Shown one piece after another: positions 11,245 to 21,892 of a DNA stretch of 35,562 nucleotides. The DNA is from Pelargonium nanum (lineage: Eukaryota > Streptophyta > Magnoliopsida > Geraniales > Geraniaceae). How positions within the stretch are numbered: position 1 is the first letter of the stretch; the number at the start of each line of letters is the position of its first letter. The stretch lies in the NCBI GenBank assembly GCA_036897485.1, contig JAYMTF010000477.1:1-35562 (forward strand), written 5' to 3'. Under the pieces are notes generated by a model. That model ran no database searches. It was not told the DNA's origin and saw nothing but the letters and a program-made list of their open reading frames with translations. Made by a program: the position numbers and the translations under genes.

Positions 11245-12015
11245 GGCGAGTCGTGAACGTTGCAGATCTGAGTGAGGTACTAGAGAGGGGTTAGGGTTGT
11301 GACTTGGGAACGGACATAGAAATGGGAATCAAAAGAAGGCGCGAATTTGGCATGTGTGTGGTTTTAGAATTGGCACGTGAGAACTGAGATTTCCCGCCAT
11401 TTTCTCGAAACGACTGTCGTTGAGGAGTGATGGTAGTTGGTAAATGACTACTTCTTTCCACTTGGGTCAAAGAGATGCGACAATATAGTTTTTAGTAGAG
11501 CTAACACATTGAACCATTGGACCCAAATCCAATCGCTATCTGACATTTGACACTATTTTTTTTTCGATCAAAATTTGGAAGAGTCTCTATATGCGAAATA
11601 GGTCTTGAGAGATTCTATAATTAGATGGATCCTCAAAAGTGTAAATACGGGATTAACTTCACAAGGGATCTTAACATATTTCAAAGCTGGTCGGGTCATA
11701 ATGTAAAATTTTGGGTCAAATTAGTGTCACGTAAACCCACAAAGTCATTGTACGTAAAGATCTTGATTGGGCAGTAAGCATGTGCTGAAAAAAAAAAAAA
11801 AACCAAACATAATATTTCAACTTTCAAGTATTGATAACAAAAAATTCTAGTATTTCCTGAAGGCAACACAGAAGATAAACATTTGCCAAACAAGCTAAAA
11901 ATGGCGATTTTGCAATGATCAATATACAAAAAAATGGGAACAACAAACACAAACTTTCTATCCAACTGAATAATTGAAATTGTACACCAGAAATATATGT
12001 CTGAAGAATATAAAA
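11245..12015. other. CDC7 promoter and VAP27 3' UTR region
   Basis: About 770 bases lie between the CDC7 start (minus strand) and the VAP27 stop (minus strand). The left part is the CDC7 promoter and leader. The right part should carry the VAP27 3' UTR. An A13 run is near 11790. No open frame here looks coding. Confidence 0.6.
11338..11397. promoter_or_regulatory. Two E2F-type sites plus G-box upstream of CDC7
   Basis: TTTCCCGC at 11390-11397 is an exact match to the E2F consensus TTTSSCGC. GCGCGAAT at 11339-11346 is a 7 of 8 match in the other orientation. They lie about 95 and 146 bases upstream of the CDC7 start codon at 11244. A CACGTG G-box is at 11374-11379 between them. E2F control of replication genes at the G1/S boundary is well established in plants, and this arrangement fits a CDC7 gene. 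Function is inferred from sequence and position only. Confidence 0.65.
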
Positions 12016-15000
12016 TCATTCCACAGTTGGTTCAACCTGTGCAAACTCTTCCTCTGGTGCAGACAGTGGCGGTGTCGGTGAAGAAAATGAAAGGTGTAAG
12101 ATAAAGCCAATCATGATTCCTATGAGTGCCACAATGAGTGCGAATTTTAAGGAGAAACCAACATCGTTCTTCTGATGTCTTCTTCTCTTCAGCATATCCT
12201 GCACGTGAGTACAGTAGTACAAGATATTAAATAACGGCACCTAAAGAGGAAAACAAGAAGATAACCAAACAACGCCTATGGATACTTATAACTAGATTCT
12301 TATAAAGTACACATAACAACCAAGATTGGATCATACTAATATTTGATGGAGTACAACTATAATAATTATACAAAAAGCTTTACTAAGATTTGAATGGGCC
12401 AGTGTATATAGATCTATTCAAATCATGTTTCCACATTTTGTATAGCTATGGAGTCATCAAACACTTTCAGTGTTCAGCCCTTTCAATCCCGATAGTTCTC
12501 CTCTTTTTTCCTTGTCAATGGGAAATCTTTCACTGCATTATAGACTTACAGTGGCATGCTCAATTTCAAACAAACATAGAATTAGTACCACTCAAGTCAA
12601 CCAAGTTAATATGACAGTCTGATTATATACAAGCTCTCTGCAAGTTTTGTGAAATCTTCTTCAAGAGTTACCGATTTCTGCTTTTCTTTGGTTACTAGCA
12701 ATAAAATTCATAACCTATTATTTTGGTCACTTGATATAACATTGGTATCTGTTTTTTTTTTTTTTGAAAGTAACATTGGTATCTGATAAGTACAACTCAA
12801 TCCACAAACAGTGAAGGTGTACAGAAAAATACAGCAGAACTTACCAGCTCCTGTTGCAGTTGTTGAGTTTGTCGTACAGCTGAATCTCTTTCTTCCTTCA
12901 GGCGTTGCACAGTCTACATGCAGTAAATATGAAAATAATATTACAAAAAGAAAAAGACATAAAATTGACTAAAGCAACTATTGACCCAACTAGTAGCCTG
13001 GAAATTGGGAACCTCAACAGGCTGTTTCCGTACATGTATCACTGCAAAAGATGTTGGGACAGAAGGTCAAAATATGTGTGTCTCCTAATGTGAAATTAAA
13101 CATGTTTAGATGCCAGAAGCATTGGCTCTACCAAACTTATTTTTCTGTTTACTTGAATTATATCTAATTATCCATTTTCCTCAAGTTTTATCAGGTCATT
13201 ATTTCTGAGCAATTCAAAGCACATCCATTTGACTTCTCTTGGTCTTGGCTACTTCTCACAAGAAACCAAAGTTCCTACTTTTTCATGAATGCAAGGACCA
13301 TAAATATAGCCTATTTTTTAAGTCAAATCACCCAAAAAAGTTTAAGTGGCTATCTATTAATTCCACAAACTCATTGCAAGGTTTCTATTCAACTGATGAA
13401 ACACAAAACATGACAAGATCTTTAATTCAATATGTAGTTCATTATATTGTGATGCAACAAATTCTGCTCCAACAAACTTGGCACTAGTTTTTTTTTTTTT
13501 ATAAGCAAGCGTAACAACCGAGACTCGAACTTGAGACCTCAAAAGAAGCAAGCGCCTTAAACCACTTGCCCCATTGATGGTTGTCTTACACTAGTGTCAA
13601 AAGGAATATAATAAGGTAAACTGCCAAAAAACAAAAAAGTTTCAGTAGTACTCACAGAGTTGGAATCAGTATCACCTCCGAAGCCCCTTACACCTTCTTC
13701 TGAGTTTCCTTGAGAACCAGGAGGGAGGTATACAACCTTGAGTTTCAATTCTTCAACCGTTTTTCCACCTTCCTTAGTGAACTGGATGGACAACCATTAT
13801 TGTTTGCCCAGAGGAAGATAAATCATCAGTTCTATTTCAAATTATAAAAACCAAATTTGTCAATGCAAGATCCTAGTAAACAGTGGATATCCTTACAGTT
13901 TCTGCTGGAAGCTCATCAACATCAGAATGAGCAGGGACTACTGTACTCTGTAGGAGAAATTTGTCTTTGCATTGCATATTAGGAGGATATTCACGCTGGG
14001 CTTGGAGGGTGACTGTCCACCAGGTACCAGTAAGTTGAAAACAAGCATTAACAAGAATTTCGTAAGAAGTAATAAAAAAAATGCAACGAAAGACGACTCA
14101 AAGAGCATGGCAACATGCCATTAAAAGTCATATGGTCGGTTGAAGAGAAAATAAATTCTTAAACGGAAAATAGCCAAATTGTAACATTCTCCTAACTGGT
14201 GTCTACTGCAGTTCTAATCACGATCTGCTGAAATCAGTCTATACTACTGATCACTTCTACAAAGGAAATCCGATTGTAGGGAGCTTATTATAATAATATC
14301 CTATCAACAAATTCTTATCATGTTAAATAAAAACAAATAATAAAAAAAAACAGTCCAATTAGAAAATCGTGACAAAGTAACAAAATGCCACCTCTGATGA
14401 CACTCGAGTCCCAAGGCTGTATTACGCCAGTGTTTGGCCGGACAAAGTACTTCTTAGGTGAAGTAGTTTTAACCTATTTCAAAGGAAAGGGGAAACATCT
14501 CAAGTCCAACGAAATCAATTGAATTATTTAACAGGAAATGTACAACCAGGAAAAAAAATGATAAGCAGAAGTAGTACCTTGAAAGCAACATGTTTTTCGG
14601 TGTTGTTCACAACTTTGAGATCACAATAGCTTTGCTTTTCCAGCTCAACTGATCACAGAATTTCATGATCATAATTTAGAACAAAATTCTATCAACAAAA
14701 ATATAACCAGAGATAACTCATTCTGGATTCTAAGCTTACAAAACGAAAGCATCTGCCTAGAATACCAACACCCATTGGAGCAAGCGGTTTAAGGTGCTTG
14801 ATCCCCTCGAGATCTCAGGTTCTAGCCTCCCTTCATGGTGTTGGTATCACCGAAAAAAAAAATTATCTGCCTAGAATCAGATAAAACGAAAAAGCCAATT
14901 TGATTCAAATAAATGCCATGCTTCCTATGATCACATGTTTTGGGCAGATTTAAAGTTATACCGGCTAACCACGCATGATTAGGTTACAGAATAACCATAG

Positions 15001-15478
15001 CTGAAACCTACAAGATTTAGACTTCAAATTAATCCTAGGATTATCTAACAAAGTTACCTTCTTTCTATCACCATTAAACTCCAAACACACCAGCTTAAAT
15101 TAAAAAATCTGATACAGTTTTTCTCTGTTTCCTGAACTACTCTGGCACATCTTCCTATACCACAAATCACATTTTTGGCCACCAGTACTACCATTTAGCT
15201 CCAAAATCTTAAATGTTCTATTAGTTGTTAACCATCACTAGATCTAATCTTAGGCCTAATTTTGTAATTCACGCTGATGAATGTCAAGCAAAAAATCAAA
15301 ATGATTACATAAAATCCAAATTCCTACAATCCCTACATAAACCTAATTTTTTCCCTGAGAATCTCTGTAAGAAAAAAATAATAATTCAAAAGAATTTATA
15401 GGTTGAGAGAGTACATAGGAACTTGAGCTCATTGGGATGAACAGAGATAAGCTGTCCAGAAGCAGCAGTAGAACTCAT
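12016..15478 (-). CDS. VAP27: VAP27-type vesicle-associated membrane protein-associated protein
   Basis: Seven minus-strand exons: 15415-15478, 14578-14648, 14392-14473, 13897-14012, 13656-13781, 12845-12913, 12016-12198, giving 711 bases and 236 aa. The MSP domain spans about residues 8-135, with the hallmark plant signature KVKTTSPKKYFVRPNTGVIQPW and the downstream REYPPNMQCKDKFLLQS. It is followed by FTKEGGKTVEELKLKVVYLPPG. Residues 154-185 are a coiled coil (TVQRLKEERDSAVRQTQQLQ), then KRRRHQK, then a C-terminal membrane anchor at about 195-214 (FALIVALIGIMIGFILHL). VAPs sit in the ER membrane, bind FFAT-motif proteins and tether the ER to plasma membrane, endosomes and cytoskeleton. The start ATG at 15478 fits MSSTAASGQLISVHPNELKFL. 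A roughly 20-residue acidic tail follows the anchor, whereas many VAP27 proteins end soon after it. Introns carry two SINEs and a retroposition scar. Confidence 0.95.
12737..12785 (-). mobile_element. Retroposition scar: 15-bp duplication around a poly(T) tract
   Basis: TAACATTGGTATCTG occurs perfectly at 12737-12751 and again at 12771-12785. Between the copies are only 19 bases, T14 followed by GAAAG. On the minus strand this is CTTTC plus a poly(A) tail flanked by a target-site duplication. That is the signature of a LINE-machinery insertion truncated to almost nothing but the tail. It lies in the last intron of the VAP27 gene. Confidence 0.7.
13489..13588 (-). mobile_element. tRNA-derived SINE in VAP27 intron 5
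   Basis: Read on the minus strand, the element has an A-box-like GTGGTTTAAGGCG, a B-box-like AGTTCGAGTCTC about 30 bases later, and ends in an A tract (poly T on the plus strand at 13489-13500). It is flanked by the short repeat CACTAG at 13482-13487 and 13589-13594, a likely remnant of the target-site duplication. It resembles the SINE at 14764-14864 in its first 40 bases (GGTTTAAGGYGCTTG). Confidence 0.7.
14764..14864 (+). mobile_element. tRNA-derived SINE with perfect target-site duplication, VAP27 intron 1
   Basis: A 101-base element contains an A-box-like AAGCGGTTTAAGGTGCTTG and a B-box-like CAGGTTCTAGCCTCC, and ends in A10 plus ATT. It is flanked by the perfect 13-base duplication ATCTGCCTAGAAT at 14751-14763 and 14865-14877. 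The duplication and the A-tail show retroposition. The intact duplication suggests a rather young insertion. Confidence 0.85.
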
Positions 15479-16340
15479 GACGACAGGCCCCACCAGAGAT
15501 CACTGGAACGATCAACAATCAATCAAAATCGCCAATTCTCATTCACCTCACTGCACGCAACACAACAAAACAAAACAAAACAAAAACGAAAGATATAAAA
15601 CCAGAAGACCTAGGTCACGATTCCATCATCGGCTCCAAAATCAACAATCGAAGATTAAAGACGGAGATTTCTAGAGCGACACTGTGAGAGTGAAAATCAA
15701 TAACACAGATTGAGAGATAGAGAGAAAATTAATGGAGAACGAACATGTGGTGGACGGAGGGCGAGGAAGGTAACGAATTGCTCGGTCTAAATTCTTGTGG
15801 CTCTAAAAGCTGAAAGGCTGGCTACGGAATCGGCCGCGAAAGTCGGGTCTGAAGAGAGCTTGGTCCTCGGAGAAAAACCGGCGGTGATGATGTTTGGGGA
15901 AAGAGAGGTTGAGGTTGAGATTTTCTCCGACGAGGTGGGTGGTTCGATTCGATCAGAGAGAAAGAGGGGAGGTGGTGTTGTGGACACGCGGCCTAAGGTA
16001 AGAGGAGACAGTGACGCCACCTTCTAAACTGCAACTAACTCTTGTGGGCCCTTCTCTCCATCTTATTTCTCTATGATCAACTATTTTCTTTTATTCCATG
16101 TTTTAACCCCTGTGGTTACTTTTTGCTTCACTTTTACCCCCTCCTTAGTTGGAAGAGATCTAGAGTTCGATCCACACTCACGTGAAAAAAGAAAAAGGTG
16201 ATGAGTCTTAACCGTGATTATGCCGAGCAACAATAAACACGCGGTTTGCACACACAAAAAAACATAATCAGATAAATTGAATATAAATCGTTTATAAACT
16301 ACTCTAACATACATTTTAGTCTCAAAACAAATGTATACTT
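15479..16340. other. VAP27 promoter and leader region
   Basis: Upstream of the VAP27 start, the minus-strand leader probably includes the AG- and AC-rich stretch at 15540-15760. An open frame at 15797-16027 (+) gives a low-complexity Glu/Val/Gly-rich peptide with no recognisable family and is probably chance. Around 16150-16195 a B-box-like GAGTTCGATCC followed by A-rich sequence suggests a SINE scrap. Confidence 0.4.
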
Positions 16341-16399
16341 TTTTTTAGGAAATTAACTATGAGTGAATTACTAATAATGTCTCTATAATAAGTTTGTTA

Positions 16400-16445
16400 C
16401 TCATTTCGTCCATAAATGAGTGTATTTGTTTGTATTTTGAGAAAA
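16400..16445 (+). mobile_element. Stowaway-type MITE end, fragment
   Basis: TA at 16398-16399 is followed by CTCATTTCGTCCATAAATGAGTGTATTTG, a diverged version of the Stowaway-like terminus CTCCCTCCGTCCCAAAATGAGTGTC seen at 32020. No matching right end was found nearby. The sequence just to its left (16345-16400) resembles the interior of the MITE at 29909-30158, so pieces of this family are probably rearranged here. Confidence 0.45.
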
Positions 16446-16551
16446 ATTAAGTAAAAATTAGTTGGTGTTATATATTTACTCTTGTATCCTCATGATTATG
16501 TGTTAAAGATACTAATATAGTATAAGAATACTATTAACAATTCATGCATAA

Positions 16552-16800
16552 TAGGATGCGCTCGAGGTTGTTCGTAATTCACAGACCAAAGAGGAGGACT
16601 CCACTACTTTTAGTTGCTAGAGATACATTAGACTTCTCGTCTCAGTTTCGAGTCTACATTTTCATTTTGTTCGTCAGTTTACGAATGAGACGGTTCATTG
16701 GGTGGCTAAGTCGTATGATTCTTTGTCGGAATCTGAAGGGTGGTTCGACAATCAGGCTCACATCCCTGTTTTGGATTTACTAGCCTATGATTATTTGATT
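16552..16800 (+). mobile_element. Decayed LINE RNase H fragment
   Basis: Translation of the plus strand gives a DSLEVV-like start (LEVVRNSQTKEED), then VSSLHFHFVRQFTNETVHWVAKS, then DLLAYDYL. This follows the RNase H (RVT_3) pattern of plant non-LTR retrotransposons and relatives: SDSLEVV, then SFxFVRRxxNxxAHxLAK, then a hydrophobic C-terminal end. There is an in-frame stop between the first two blocks (tgctag near 16615), and the rest of the domain and the reverse transcriptase are absent. I read it as a dead LINE piece. Confidence 0.5.
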
Positions 16801-18149
16801 TTTTTTTTTAAAAAAAAAGTTTTTCTTTCAAAATAAAATAAAAAGGTTTTTTTTTTTTTTTTGTAAAAAAAACTCATTGTAAAACAAAAAAATATTCAAG
16901 TGAAACAGTATACAAGACTATATTTTTTTTGTCAAAATAGAAAAAACGACAATTATTTGATGTTTTGGATTCTTATCTAGTGAGCAATGAAAACACAAAG
17001 TTATGGCTGTTCTATGAAGTAGGTGACCATGTAATCATAATCAAATAATTATTCAACAAAATAAATAAGTAACAATATTTTTAGGAGATGAACCTATCAT
17101 TAATATTGGGTCCCTTTGCATCTACCAGACTGTTTGCAGTGGAGATTCACACAGCCAACAAGAGACAGATGTGTAGTAATCAAAATTAGCCATATTTTTA
17201 CTTTCAATTGAAAAAAGATAAAGCATCAATGTGTTGCCCACTTTTTCTTTTTCTCTCACCAATAATTGTTGTGCATAAATCATGGGCACACCTAATGTCA
17301 ATGTGTTGCCTGTCATATTTAATCCCCAGAAATGTCCACAACAAACAAAAATGTGCATTCTTTGATGCTGATTGGGACTCAAAACTAATGCACAGTTCTC
17401 ACAAGCAACAACAACTTAACAATAATAATTGTTGGGACATATTTGGATCATGTTCAATAAAAAGAAACCATTTTCTACAAGTTTATTTATCCCAAGAAAA
17501 TGAATAAGAGAATGCAAATATAACAGTGTAAAATGATGTATCTACAACCCCATCTCTCATTTTGAATCTCTATAAGCTATGGATTGGTGTTTGTTTTGGG
17601 CTCGACGACTCCAAATCCAAACAACCAGCCCACCAACTTCTTGTGTTCTTTAACAAAATTAAAATGTTTTATAACTTAATGCAACGTTTGTAGCCTTAGA
17701 TGCAACGATATAAGCATAACAAAAGCGACCACCATGTAAAAAAAATGATGGTTTCTTCTTATTATACCGTTTTAAGAGTCGGTTAGAATTTTTATATGGT
17801 TGTGCTTGATTTTTAGAGCAACAACGAGTTGCATCTGATTTTCAGAGCAATGACGATTTATAGAGTTGATAGATAACTAAATGCGGCATCTCTCGTTACA
17901 ATAGCGAGCTATTTCTTAATAGCAAGTTAAGGTGTTATTGGGTTTGTATAAGCCGGCGTAGATTCACATTTATTTTTTTTCCTGATGTGTGTGTGGAGGG
18001 CAGTTGGAGGTTCGTGACAATTGTAAGGAAGGAGAAGGAGGCTTGGAAAGGGGTGGTTCGATTGGAGCCCTCGGATTAGCCTTCGAGTTTGTTGTCAAAT
18101 CAGATGGCAGACTCGGTGATGGCGAGGACCGATCGACAACAACTTTCAC

Positions 18150-18395
18150 GCAAACGTCTTGATCTTCATGTGCAATCATTCTCAGTTGTTCGCGCTCTTC
18201 ATGGAGGGGAGGATTAAAGTGCCTTTGGCTTGCTTTATGCAGATTGATGAAGTGAATTCTAGTGCTTTCGACTTGATTTTTCAAGATGTTTTAGACATTG
18301 TGCCTCTATTTAATAGTGTCGAGTTTTTGTTCGCGGTTTGATCTGAGAACCGAGTGACACACAAGCTAGTAGATTCTCAGCTTTTTTTATTAAAC
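18150..18395 (+). mobile_element. Second decayed LINE RNase H fragment
   Basis: Plus-strand translation gives EVNSSAFDLIFQDVLDIVP, then FNSVEFLFAV, and after an in-frame TGA (near 18340) SENRVTHKLVDSQ. This is the RNase H C-terminal pattern of plant LINE-like polyproteins (a helix with LIxDIxxLL, then SVxFxFVRRSENRVAHKLA). The alanine of AH is threonine here. No polymerase part was found. It could be a different copy from the 16.55-kb fragment, as both contain the same end of the domain. Confidence 0.5.
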
Positions 18396-18547
18396 TTGTC
18401 TAAATGAATTGGTCTTTAAAACTTCTGTACTTGTAATAGTCCGATTTGAATTAATAAATTAATAACTTTTATGTGGGACAACGTTTTGTTTTTGGTATGA
18501 AAAATAGAAATAGAAACATTCATTTCAGCTTATGCATCGTCAATGTA

Positions 18548-18612
18548 GTCGAATTCTCTCCCTCCCGCCAACCTCGCTCTCCCTCCCATCCCTCTCTCTC
18601 TCTCACACCAAC
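18548..18612 (+). promoter_or_regulatory. Pyrimidine-rich leader of the G3P permease gene
   Basis: A CT-rich tract (ctctccctcccgcc... ctctctctctctcac) lies about 210-275 bases before the permease start. CT-rich tracts near the transcription start and in 5' leaders are common in plant genes. An ATG at 18532 opens a 79-codon frame that closes at 18771. If the transcript starts upstream of it, this would be an upstream ORF. Confidence 0.4.
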
Positions 18613-18821
18613 ATTTCAATTTCCAATTCAGGCAAAACCAGAAAATTGACAATCGCTGTTCGCGGCTCAACATTCACCTTCCTTCAACAATCAAACCACA
18701 TAAATTTCCCTTCCAAAAGCTTCCCATTCCTTCCTCTACATTTCGCGATGGTGATCATGCGTATTTCGTAAATTTTCACAAAAACAAATCGTTTCATTGG
18801 TTGATTTGAGAGTGAAGAAAC

Positions 18822-21800
18822 ATGCATCGTAGGGGAATCCCGCCCGGAATTGCGGCAGTGAGGAGCGCAAGAGGCAGAGATTGGAGCATCACCACCTACA
18901 GATACGTGGTTCTGTTGGTCACATTCATAGCTTATACTTGCTATCACGCTTCTCGAAAACCTAGTAGCATTGTCAAGAGTGTTTTGTATCCTGACGCCAA
19001 TAATCCTTACGCCAATCAGACCATCGCCTATCCATGGCCGGTCGGCGAGGTTTTTGTCAAGGAAACACCTCTCGCCGAAGCTGAATCGGTACACAAATCC
19101 AAATACGAGGGTTGGGCTCCGTTTAATGGCACAGACGGTACCTCCAAATTGGGGGAGATTGATGTTGCTTTTTTGGCTTGTTATTCTGTAGGAATGTATG
19201 TTGCTGGCCATTTGGGGGATACTTTGGATCTTCGCTTGTTCTTGACGACTGGGATGCTTACTAGTGGCCTTTTTGTTGGGCTTTTCGGGATGGGGTATTT
19301 TTTGAATATTCATAGGTTTTGGTATTACCTTTCAATGCAAATGGTGGCTGGGTTGTTTCAGGCCACCGGGTGGCCTTCGGTGGTGGCTGTCATTGGTAAC
19401 TGGTTCGGGAAGAGGAAGAGGGGTTTGATAATGGGAATTTGGAATGCGCATACTTCGGTGGGGAATATCAGTGGATCGCTTCTTGCAGCTAGTGTTTTGG
19501 ACTGTGGATGGGGATGGTCTTTTGTGGTTCCTGGTGCATTTATCTTTCTCGGTGGCATAATGGTTTACTTGTTCTTGCCGGCTTATCCCGAGGACCTTGG
19601 ATTTCCTTGCCCGCACAGCTCCCCGGCAGAGGGTGAGGGGTCTCCTGGTGATGAAGAGGCTACTCAAAGGAAGGCGGCTGCTTCGGTGAATAAGAAAAGT
19701 GTTGGGTTTATTGGAGCTTGTATGATACCAGGAGTGATACCATTTGCATTGTGCCTATTCTTCGCAAAGCTCGTGGCGTACACGTTTCTGTATTGGTTAC
19801 CATTTTACTTAAGTCAGACAGGTAGTTCCACTTCCACTGCATGTTTATTAGCTTAATTGATGAAAGGAAAGTAGAGCTAGTGTGACTTTACAATTGTGTT
19901 CTTTTACATTATTACAACTTATGGTTTCTAACATTGCTTCCAAAATTTGATCAATGATATTGGTATGTGTGATCTCGGCCTCTGAGTATGGAGATCAAAA
20001 GGGGTTGTTAATAATTGAAGTATGAATGAGATTGAATTGGTTTAGTCGTATATATAGGTGCTAGTTTTGCGTTTGGGAATTCACCATAATATGTATACAT
20101 ATTTTTAGAAGCCTCGGTCAAAGGTTGTTTGATTGGTTAAATGAAAAATATTTGAAGGTAAAGGTTATATAGCATCTTTAATTTGTCTTAAGTTCACTAC
20201 TTCACTACTTTTTGTTGTTAGGAGGTAACATTGCATCTTGCCTATTGCTGAGTCACTTCGGCAGAAGTGGTAAATGAAACATTGAGTTAGATTTTGAGTC
20301 ACATGTGCAAAGTAAACTATTCAGGTTCCTAGTATATTTTTGTTGTTGTTGTTGTTGTTGTGGTAGATGTAGCAAATATATCAATTTTCTGGTCAACTTT
20401 CTACCTCATAGGCATCCATCTGACTAAGAGTATTCCTAGAGCCATATTATCTTCATTGACCAAAGTGCTATTTCTGAGGTGACTATCCAAGCACCATACT
20501 AAACATGACATGTTATTCACTGTGTCTTATAATGAACATGTATAGAGTGTGTATTATTGTGCAAAGACTAATGCTCTAATTAAGGCTTGCAACAAGAAGG
20601 ATGAGAAGGAAAATCTAATCCCGTAAAGATTATGTTACTGTAACTGTAAGCTCTTTTTCTTGTTCAAAATATCTGACAGAATATGACAGATAACTCCTTT
20701 GAATAAGCAATGGGTGATATAATTGACACCAAGAGCCTATCAATTTATATACTGAGAGGATTGTTATTGTCACCCAGTTACTACTCATCAATAAGGACTC
20801 GTTGCATGTTTTCTGTACTGAAAGGAAAAGTTACAGTTGATATTGTTTGTATTTATTCAATGAATTTAGTTTAATGTTCATCAACCTAGCAGAGATTGTA
20901 AATGAATATATTTTAATGTTTGCATCTCATTCTTGCAGATATTGGTGGTGAGTATCTATCTGTGAAGTCTTCTGGAAATCTTTCCACTCTGTTTGATGTG
21001 GGAGGCATTTTTGGTGGGATTCTTGCTGGCTACATATCTGATAAACTTAATGCAAGGGCTATTACAGCTGCCACCTTTATGTACGCTTCAATTCCTTGTA
21101 TGTACTTATACCGTGCATATGGGGGTATTTCAAAAACTGCCAACATTTTGCTCATGATTATGACTGGCTTGTTTATAAACGGGCCCTATGCGCTTATCAC
21201 AACCGCAGTTTCTGCCGACCTTGGTACGCACAGTTCTCTCAAAGGGGACTCTCGAGCTCTGGCCACAGTAACAGCCATTATTGATGGTACTGGATCAGCT
21301 GGAGCGGCTCTTGGCCCTCTTCTGACAGGGTTCCTTTCTGCAAAGGGATGGGACGCTGTTTTCTGGATGCTATCATTTGGTGCTCTTATTGCAGGTGGTC
21401 TACTATCACGGCTTGTTGCTGCTGAAATTACAGATAGAAGTAGGAAACCAGTGCCTTCATCCAGCAGGGTGCAGAATGGAGGTAATGTCATGATTTGTGC
21501 CTTGTTCATTTCCTGTTGTCTTTATTTCAATAGGTGCATACACATACATTTTATGTAGTTGTTTTCTTACATCCAACCTTTATTTCAATGATGTCTCCGT
21601 AGAAGTTGTGGCGAAGAGAGGACATGGAGTGAAATTTTAAGATCATTTTTCAAATTTATTTCTTATTTGGATGAACCTGTATTGGGCCAATTTTTTTGTT
21701 ACATGAGTAACATTTCTTCTGTGGCCCATCACTGATCAATAACCCAATCCTCTTCTTGAGTAATCCATTTCTGACAATAGTCCTATGGATACATAGCAAA

Positions 21801-21892
21801 TAATTGTCCATCTCTCAAATTTTGACTATCTAATTCTTGTGTTTTTTGCAGGTTCTGCAACTCAGCCACTTTTGAGCGGCCAAAGACAATAA
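18822..21892 (+). CDS. G3Pp: Glycerol-3-phosphate permease (G3Pp), MFS transporter
   Basis: Three exons, 18822-19821, 20939-21481 and 21852-21892, join in frame (CAG ACA G|AT ATT; AAT GGA G|GT TCT) to 527 aa starting MHRRGIPPG and ending LLSGQRQ. The protein is a 12-helix major facilitator of the organophosphate:phosphate antiporter type. Visible marks are [18 protein letters not shown] in helix 1 and its loop, the MFS loop motif [48 protein letters not shown], a charged central loop (about 260-290), [13 protein letters not shown], the second-half loop motif [10 protein letters not shown], and [17 protein letters not shown]. The length fits plant G3Pp proteins. These are predicted to move glycerol-3-phosphate against phosphate across membranes, and some family members are induced by phosphate starvation. 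I saw no P1BS site (GNATATNC) but did not search exhaustively. The third exon adds only 13 residues, so reading into intron 2 would give a slightly different tail. Confidence 0.94.
20340..20361. repeat. (GTT)n microsatellite
   Basis: Seven or so TGT/GTT units in the first intron of the permease gene. It is a simple trinucleotide repeat with no other structure. Confidence 0.85.

Larger units (their letters stand above)
16341..18530. other. Gene-poor, very AT-rich spacer
   Basis: Apart from the MITE fragment and two LINE-type RNase H pieces listed separately, this spacer holds A/T runs (16800-16870) and short open frames without recognisable products, for example 17122-17382 (-) and 17208-17507 (+). 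No tRNA, rRNA or other gene was recognised. Confidence 0.5.

Noticed and set aside
15797-16027. 76-codon frame upstream of VAP27
   Set aside because: Glu/Val/Gly-rich low-complexity product, open on both strands, no family mark, located where the VAP27 leader or promoter is expected.
18684-19313. 209-codon minus-strand frame over the permease first exon
   Set aside because: Antisense shadow of a strong MFS coding exon.
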